A stretch of 6,447 nucleotides of DNA from Alphaproteobacteria bacterium. GTDB taxonomy: Bacteria; Pseudomonadota; Alphaproteobacteria; Rhodospirillales; Magnetospirillaceae. The stretch's first letter is position 1. Each line of letters begins with the position of its first letter. Positions 1-3,589 of the stretch are shown piece after piece. The notes below the pieces were generated by a model that saw nothing but the letters and a program-made list of their open reading frames with translations, ran no database searches and was not told the DNA's origin. The translations under genes and the position numbers were made by a program. Location of the stretch: the NCBI GenBank assembly GCA_015232485.1, contig JADFZP010000092.1, forward strand, positions 1-6,447, read 5' to 3'.

Positions 1-125
1 AAGGGCGCGCGTTCGACCAGGGCGCGGATCACCCGCGCGGCGAGATCGTCAGGCCGCACGCCGGCCAAGGCCCCGGCGTGGCGGCCGATCGGCGTGCGCA
101 AGCCGTCGAGAACGAACGCCTCCAT
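1..125 (-). CDS. pcaF: Beta-ketoadipyl-CoA thiolase (3-oxoadipyl-CoA:succinyl-CoA thiolase type), N-terminal fragment
   Basis: The gene runs off the left edge; 41 codons are visible. The N-terminus MEAFVLDGLRTPIGR followed by HAGALAGVRPDDLAA matches the start of PcaF/PaaJ-type thiolases (pattern F-x-C/L-D-x-x-RTPIGR-x-GGALAxVRxDDLAA). These enzymes cleave 3-oxoadipyl-CoA with CoA to succinyl-CoA and acetyl-CoA, the last step of the beta-ketoadipate, phenylacetate and aerobic benzoyl-CoA (box) pathways. The catalytic cysteine and the His/Cys pair lie outside the window, so activity cannot be judged. The start is well supported: a Shine-Dalgarno GGAGGA lies at 134-129, just upstream, and the ATG shares one base with the TGA of the upstream ligase gene (TGATG), implying translational coupling in one operon. 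A general acetyl-CoA acetyltransferase is the alternative, but the RTPIGRxxGALAGVR wording favours the PcaF group. Confidence 0.8.
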   Translation of the reverse strand, partial: MEAFVLDGLRTPIGRHAGALAGVRPDDLAARVIRALVERAP

Positions 126-1684
126 CAATCCTCCGAGGCGCGCAGGCGGAAGCGCTGGATCTTGCCGGTCGCCGTCTTGGGCAACTCGTCGACGAAGTGG
201 AACTTGCGCGGATATTTGTAGGGCGCCATGCGGCTTTTGCAGTGGGCCAGCAGTTCCGCCTCCAAGGCGTCGGTCGGCTTGACGCCGTCGGCCAGGATGA
301 TCCACGCCTCGGGCTTGACCAGCCCGGCCTGGTCCTCGCGGCCGACCACCGCCGCCTCGAGCACCTTGGGGCATTCGATCAAGGTGCCCTCGATCTCGAA
401 GGGCGAACACCAGATGCCGCCGACCTTCAGCATGTCGTCCGAGCGGCCACAATACAGGTAATAGCCCTCGGCGTCGCGGCTGTAGGTGTCGCCGGTGTTC
501 AGCCACTCGCCCAGCATGGTGGTGGCGGTCTTTTCGGGATTGCGCCAGTAATAGGCGGCGGCCGACTTGCCCTTGACCAGCAATTTGCCGCTTTCGCCGA
601 TCGGCACCTCGCGGTCGTTCTCGTCGACGATGCGGGCCTCGTAGCCGGGCACCATGGTGCCGCTCGAACCCGGCCGGATGCTGCCCACCCGGTTGGAGAT
701 GAAGATGTGCAAAAGCTCGGTCGAGCCGATGCCGTCCAGGATGTCGAGCCCGGTGCGCTCGCGCCAGCGGCGGAAGATGTCGGCCGGCAGCGCCTCGCCC
801 GCCGAGACGCACAGCCGCACCGACGACAGGTCGGGCTTCAGCGACTCCAGCGCCTGAAGCTGCGCCGCGTACAGCGTGGGCACGCCGAAATACAGCGTCG
901 GCCGGAAGCGGGCGATCATCTCGAAGGTGCTGTCCGGGGTCGGGCGGGTGTCAAGCAACACCGTCGTCGCCCCCACCCACAGCGGGAAGGTCATGCCGTT
1001 GCCCAGGCCATAGGCGAAGAACAGCTTGGCGGCCGAGAAGCAGATGTCGTCCTCGCGCACCCCCAGGGTCTGGACGCCATAGGTCTCGCTGGTCACCACC
1101 ATGTCGCGGTGCAAATGGACGGCGCCCTTGGGCTGGCCGGTCGAGCCCGAGGAATACAGCCAGAAGCATTCCGACAGGGCGGTGGCCGGCACCGCCTCGA
1201 AGCCTTCGGCGCCGCCGGCCAGCAACGCCGTAAACGCCTCGGTGCCGAACAGATGGGTTGGCTTGTGCGCGGCCTTGGCCAGCGCCGCCTCGACCTCGAC
1301 CGCGTATTCGGGCGAATACACCAGCATGGCGCATTCCGAATTCTCGATCATGAAGGCGTAATCCTTGGCCTTCAGCAGCGTGTTGAGCGGCACCGGCACG
1401 ATGCCGGCCTTGATGGCGCCCCAGAACACGTACAAGAATTCCGGGCTGTCCTTGACGACCAGCAGCAGGCGCTCGCCCCGCGCCACGCCCAGCGCGGTCA
1501 GGGCGCTGGCGCAGCGATCGACATTGGCCGCGAGTTGCGCATAGGTCACGTCGCCGCGCACCGTGCGGATCGCGACCTTGGCGCCGCGTCCCTCGGCCAA
1601 ATGACGGTCGATGAAATGAGTGGCGACGTTGAAAGGCGTCGGGAAGCGAATATCGCCGTCAGCCCCGATTTCCACCGGCTTCAT
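125..1684 (-). CDS. badA: Benzoate-CoA ligase (AMP-forming), BadA/BclA family
   Basis: This 519-residue acyl-adenylate enzyme activates benzoate (or a close analogue) to benzoyl-CoA with ATP and CoA in the cytoplasm. Visible motifs are the P-loop YSSGSTGQPKG at residues 177-187, the aryl-pocket segment FFAYGLGNG near 222-230, the A5 motif GIGSTELLHIFISN at 318-331, the A7 motif GEWLNTGDTY at 392-401, the hinge region GRSDDMLKVGG at 413-423, and the A10 motif PKTATGKIQR with catalytic Lys508. FAYGLGNG plus GSTELLHIF is the wording of true benzoate-CoA ligases; 2-aminobenzoate or 4-hydroxybenzoate ligases remain possible. Length matches the family (about 520-530). I chose ATG 1684 because AGGGGGA lies 6 nt upstream. 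A longer reading from TTG 1771 would use the predicted -35 box as its start codon and adds no family sequence. In R. palustris the equivalent lysine of BadA is inactivated by acetylation. The gene is first in an operon with the thiolase and is divergent from the badLM-like pair. Confidence 0.92.
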   Translation of the reverse strand: MKPVEIGADGDIRFPTPFNVATHFIDRHLAEGRGAKVAIRTVRGDVTYAQLAANVDRCASALTALGVARGERLLLVVKDSPEFLYVFWGAIKAGIVPVPLNTLLKAKDYAFMIENSECAMLVYSPEYAVEVEAALAKAAHKPTHLFGTEAFTALLAGGAEGFEAVPATALSECFWLYSSGSTGQPKGAVHLHRDMVVTSETYGVQTLGVREDDICFSAAKLFFAYGLGNGMTFPLWVGATTVLLDTRPTPDSTFEMIARFRPTLYFGVPTLYAAQLQALESLKPDLSSVRLCVSAGEALPADIFRRWRERTGLDILDGIGSTELLHIFISNRVGSIRPGSSGTMVPGYEARIVDENDREVPIGESGKLLVKGKSAAAYYWRNPEKTATTMLGEWLNTGDTYSRDAEGYYLYCGRSDDMLKVGGIWCSPFEIEGTLIECPKVLEAAVVGREDQAGLVKPEAWIILADGVKPTDALEAELLAHCKSRMAPYKYPRKFHFVDELPKTATGKIQRFRLRASED

Positions 1685-1689
1685 GGCAT

Positions 1690-1696
1690 TCCCCCT
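1690..1696 (-). promoter_or_regulatory. Ribosome binding site of the benzoate-CoA ligase
   Basis: AGGGGGA on the minus strand, 6 nt before ATG 1684. It decides the start of the ligase against the longer reading frame that opens at TTG 1771. Confidence 0.75.
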
Positions 1697-1710
1697 GTTT
1701 GTCCGGTCCT

Positions 1711-1740
1711 TTGTGGCAAATAGGTACCGGTTAGCCACAA
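1711..1740. promoter_or_regulatory. 30-bp near-palindromic operator, candidate BadM-type site
   Basis: Perfect 7-bp arms TTGTGGC (1711-1717) and GCCACAA (1734-1740) flank a symmetric core GGTACC (1723-1728). By hand count 24 of the 30 positions obey dyad symmetry. It lies 27-56 bp upstream of the ligase start and covers roughly -5 to +25 relative to the start point implied by the predicted -35/-10 boxes, a typical position for a repressor. It lies between the benzoate-CoA ligase and a divergent gene pair encoding a GNAT enzyme and an Rrf2-family regulator, so the Rrf2 protein is the likely binder. This assignment is inference; the symmetry is seen directly. Confidence 0.7.
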
Positions 1741-1748
1741 TATCGTGG
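1735..1748. promoter_or_regulatory. Second, overlapping 14-bp dyad (CCAC-N6-GTGG)
   Basis: The sequence CCACAATATCGTGG is symmetric at 12 of 14 positions. It shares its left CCAC with the right arm of the 30-bp dyad and covers the predicted -10 box of the ligase (1742-1747). Together the two dyads place GTGG/CCAC boxes at about 1713, 1735 and 1745. It could be an extra half-site for the same regulator or a coincidence. Confidence 0.35.
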
Positions 1749-1771
1749 AACGAAGGGGCGGGCGCTGTCAA
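1742..1771 (-). promoter_or_regulatory. Predicted sigma-70-type promoter of the benzoate-CoA ligase operon
   Basis: On the minus strand a perfect TTGACA -35 (1771-1766) is followed after 18 bp by CACGAT (1747-1742) as -10. The -10 is weak against TATAAT, but it resembles the GACGAT box found at the autotransporter promoter in this window. Transcription would start near 1735, inside the 30-bp dyad, leaving a leader of about 50 nt. No equally good promoter was found for the divergent GNAT gene; TAAGAT at 1818-1823 is a possible -10 without a clear -35. Confidence 0.55.
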
Positions 1772-1851
1772 GAATGATCCCTATCATGCAAACTGGTACG
1801 AGATTGCGTGATTGTGTTAAGATCGCCCCGCAACCCTTGCGACGAGACCCG

Positions 1852-2316
1852 ATGCCCACTTCGCCTTCCTCCTCCTCCTCCTTCACCATCCGGCCGGCCA
1901 CGCCCGCCGACATCGACGCCATCGTCGATCTCGACACGCGGATCACCGGCATGCCCAAGCGGGAGTATTGGCAAGGGCTGTTCCAGCGCTATGGCGCGCC
2001 GGGCGCCGAGGGCTTCCTGCTGGTCGCCATGCGCGACGACGCCTTCCTGGGCTTCATCACCGGCGAGATTCGCGCCTGGGAGTTCGGCTCGCCGCCCTGC
2101 GGTTGGATCTTCGCCTTAGGCGTCGAGCCCGAGCTGCGGCTGGAGGGCATCGGCACCAAGCTGTTCGACGCGCTGTGCGACTGCTTCAAAAAGGCCGGCG
2201 TGACCAAGATCCGCACCATGATCGCGCGCGACGCGCAACTGGTGATGTCTTACTTCCGCAGCCTCGGCCTGCGCGCCGGCCCCTTCATCGAGCTTGAGAA
2301 GGACCTCGACGAATGA
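1852..2316 (+). CDS. badL: GNAT-family N-acetyltransferase, BadL-like
   Basis: This 154-residue single-domain protein has a GNAT fold. FTIRPATPADIDAIVDLD (11-28) is the usual beta1-alpha1 opening. RLEGIGTKL (96-104) carries the acetyl-CoA pyrophosphate-binding pattern R-x-x-G-x-G. MSYFRSLGLR (132-141) is the motif B region. I chose ATG 1852 because the GNAT homology begins ten residues later. An in-frame ATG at 1774 would add 26 residues without family character, and neither start has a strong Shine-Dalgarno. The N-terminal Ser6-Ser10 run is encoded by five TCC codons. The stop overlaps the next gene by ATGA. In R. palustris BadL acetylates aminobenzoates, and the acetamidobenzoates relieve BadM repression; the neighbours suggest the same job here. 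A protein lysine acetyltransferase acting on the ligase is a less likely alternative. Family is certain; the substrate is inferred from context. Confidence 0.85.
   Translation: MPTSPSSSSSFTIRPATPADIDAIVDLDTRITGMPKREYWQGLFQRYGAPGAEGFLLVAMRDDAFLGFITGEIRAWEFGSPPCGWIFALGVEPELRLEGIGTKLFDALCDCFKKAGVTKIRTMIARDAQLVMSYFRSLGLRAGPFIELEKDLDE
1867..1881 (+). repeat. (TCC)5 trinucleotide run in the GNAT gene
   Basis: Five consecutive TCC codons encode Ser6-Ser10, just ahead of the folded domain. Length changes would keep the reading frame and only lengthen or shorten a flexible N-terminal tail. Confidence 0.9.
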
Positions 2317-2735
2317 GGCTGCAAATCGCCACCCGCCACGCCATCTTCGCGGTGCTCGAACTGGCCGAGCAGCCCGAGCGCCAGTTGTCGGCCTCGGAGA
2401 TCGCCGAGAAATACGCCATCTCGCCCAACCATCTGGCCAAGGTGCTGCGCACCCTGGGCCGCGAGGGCATCGTCGAAGCCTCGCGCGGGGTGGGCGGCGG
2501 CTACCGCTTCGTCGGCAACGCCAAGCGCCTCAACCTGCTGGACATCATCCGCGTCTTCGAACCGATCGGCGGCATCGAGAACGGCGGCCGCGAAGCCGGC
2601 GAGAACACCATCGAAGGCCAAGCCCTGCGCGGCGTGCTGGAGGAGATCGAAGACACCACGCGGGCCACGCTGTCGTCGATCACCGTGGATACGATGCTGA
2701 AGATCGTGAAGCGGACGGGGGTTGTGCGGGGTTAG
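2313..2735 (+). CDS. badM: Rrf2-family transcriptional regulator without cysteines, BadM-like
   Basis: This 140-residue DNA-binding protein has the Rrf2 layout: start MRLQIATRHAIFAVLELAE, winged helix-turn-helix at about 24-67 (SASEIAEKYAISPNHLAKVL, then the wing RGVGGGYRF), and a C-terminal dimerisation helix at about 100-122. Fe-S members such as IscR, NsrR and RirA carry three cysteines after the wing; this protein has no cysteine at all, so it should not bind a cluster and more likely senses a small molecule. BadM of R. palustris is an Rrf2-family repressor of benzoate genes, and the position here next to a benzoate-CoA ligase and behind a GNAT gene matches the badL-badM arrangement. The start is set by the ATGA overlap with the GNAT stop and by AAGGA at 2299-2303. 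It probably represses the divergent ligase operon through the 1711-1740 dyad and may control its own unit. The gene ends 26 bp from the convergent lipoprotein gene, with no terminator visible between them. Confidence 0.82.
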   Translation: MRLQIATRHAIFAVLELAEQPERQLSASEIAEKYAISPNHLAKVLRTLGREGIVEASRGVGGGYRFVGNAKRLNLLDIIRVFEPIGGIENGGREAGENTIEGQALRGVLEEIEDTTRATLSSITVDTMLKIVKRTGVVRG

Positions 2736-2761
2736 GGCGGTCGGCGCGATGGATCGGGAGA

Positions 2762-3589
2762 TCAGCCGCAGGTCGGCGCCATGCCCAACAACTCCCGCCA
2801 CCGTTCATTCCAGCCGCTTTCATGATCGGCGCCCGGCACTGTCATGGCGCGCACGCAGGCCGAGCCGCTGGCTTGGGTGAAGCGTTGGGCGATGACCGGG
2901 GGAACAACGCGGTCGTTGGCGCCGCTGTAATGGATTTGCGGCACCTTCGCCACCTGGGCGGCCACGTCGATGGCGTTGAGCGAGCCGGTCAGTTGCGACA
3001 CCTGGGCCAAACGGTTGACCTCGGCGTGGTCGAGATTGCCGGCCACCGTGCGGATGCTGGCGACATCCTGGCGCCTTGCCGCCATCAGCACCGCGACGGC
3101 GCCGCCGCCGGAATATCCGACAAGGTTGAGCATCTGCCCCGGCACCCGGGCCGCCACCTGATCCGCCGCTTGGTTCATGGCGGCGATCACCTCTGGGGCG
3201 AAACGCTTTGACGTCCAGTAGTCCGGGCCGCAGGTGGGATTCGCCGAGCGGTCGGAATACTGGCAGGGACGGGCCAGATAGACCACGTTGGCCGATGGGT
3301 CGGCCGCCGCCAGCGCCAGCCCTTGGGCGTTCTTCGGGGTGGGGTCGCGGGAAACCTCGGTGCGCGATGCCCATGCCAAGCCGTCGCCCTCGATATAGAT
3401 CGTGACGGGCCGCGTGCGATCGGTGATGCGCACGAAACTGGTGAGCACGAACGGATTGGTCTTCATCGGCATGCGGGTCATCCGCGCCGGCTTGGCCAGC
3501 GCGTCCGCATTGGCGTCGCGGTCGATGGCGGCACAGCCCGAAAGAAACGGCAGGGCCAGCAAGCCGATGAAGACCTTCCGAATGATCAG
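2762..3589 (-). CDS. Alpha/beta-hydrolase lipoprotein (putative esterase or lipase)
   Basis: A 275-residue secreted lipoprotein if started at CTG 3589. The N-terminus reads (M)IIRKVFIGLLALPFLSGC: positive n-region, hydrophobic stretch and lipobox LSGC with lipidated Cys19; Ala at +2 suggests outer-membrane sorting. The mature part is an alpha/beta hydrolase. IEGDGLAW at 67-74 probably forms the oxyanion hole, GYSGGGA carries the nucleophile Ser160, GANDRVVPP the acid Asp226, and GADHESGW the base His256. Cys109, Cys120, Cys245 and Cys274 could pair as disulfides in the periplasm. No ATG or GTG is in place. TTG 3562 would leave only nine residues before the Cys and no basic n-region. CTG 3589 forms a CTGA overlap with the autotransporter stop, which is why I prefer it; ATT 3583 is a third option. 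Co-transcription with the autotransporter is likely. The substrate is unknown. Confidence 0.8.
   Translation of the reverse strand: MIIRKVFIGLLALPFLSGCAAIDRDANADALAKPARMTRMPMKTNPFVLTSFVRITDRTRPVTIYIEGDGLAWASRTEVSRDPTPKNAQGLALAAADPSANVVYLARPCQYSDRSANPTCGPDYWTSKRFAPEVIAAMNQAADQVAARVPGQMLNLVGYSGGGAVAVLMAARRQDVASIRTVAGNLDHAEVNRLAQVSQLTGSLNAIDVAAQVAKVPQIHYSGANDRVVPPVIAQRFTQASGSACVRAMTVPGADHESGWNERWRELLGMAPTCG

Noticed and set aside
197..1723. A 508-codon open frame on the plus strand opposite the benzoate-CoA ligase
   Set aside because: It is antisense to a gene with every family motif in place, its product is rich in Arg/Gly/His/Gln without any recognisable domain, and such shadows are common in GC-rich DNA.
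1685..1771. A longer N-terminus for the benzoate-CoA ligase from TTG 1771
   Set aside because: The TTG is part of the predicted -35 box, the extra 29 residues do not belong to the family, and ATG 1684 has a strong Shine-Dalgarno.
1804..1833. A second 30-bp span with TTGCG and CGCAA ends, upstream of the GNAT gene
   Set aside because: Only the 5-bp ends and a central TTAA are symmetric; the arms differ from the 1711-1740 dyad, so it is probably chance.
1774..1851. A longer N-terminus for the GNAT protein from ATG 1774
   Set aside because: No Shine-Dalgarno is visible, and the GNAT fold starts after ATG 1852; the upstream part is better read as leader and promoter DNA.
2736..2761. Possible bidirectional terminator between the convergent badM and lipoprotein genes
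   Set aside because: No GC-rich hairpin with a T-run can be drawn in these 26 bases.
2294..3211. A 305-codon plus-strand frame spanning badM and the end of the lipoprotein gene
   Set aside because: It reads across two convergent real genes in the wrong frame and is Arg/His/Gly-rich without a domain.
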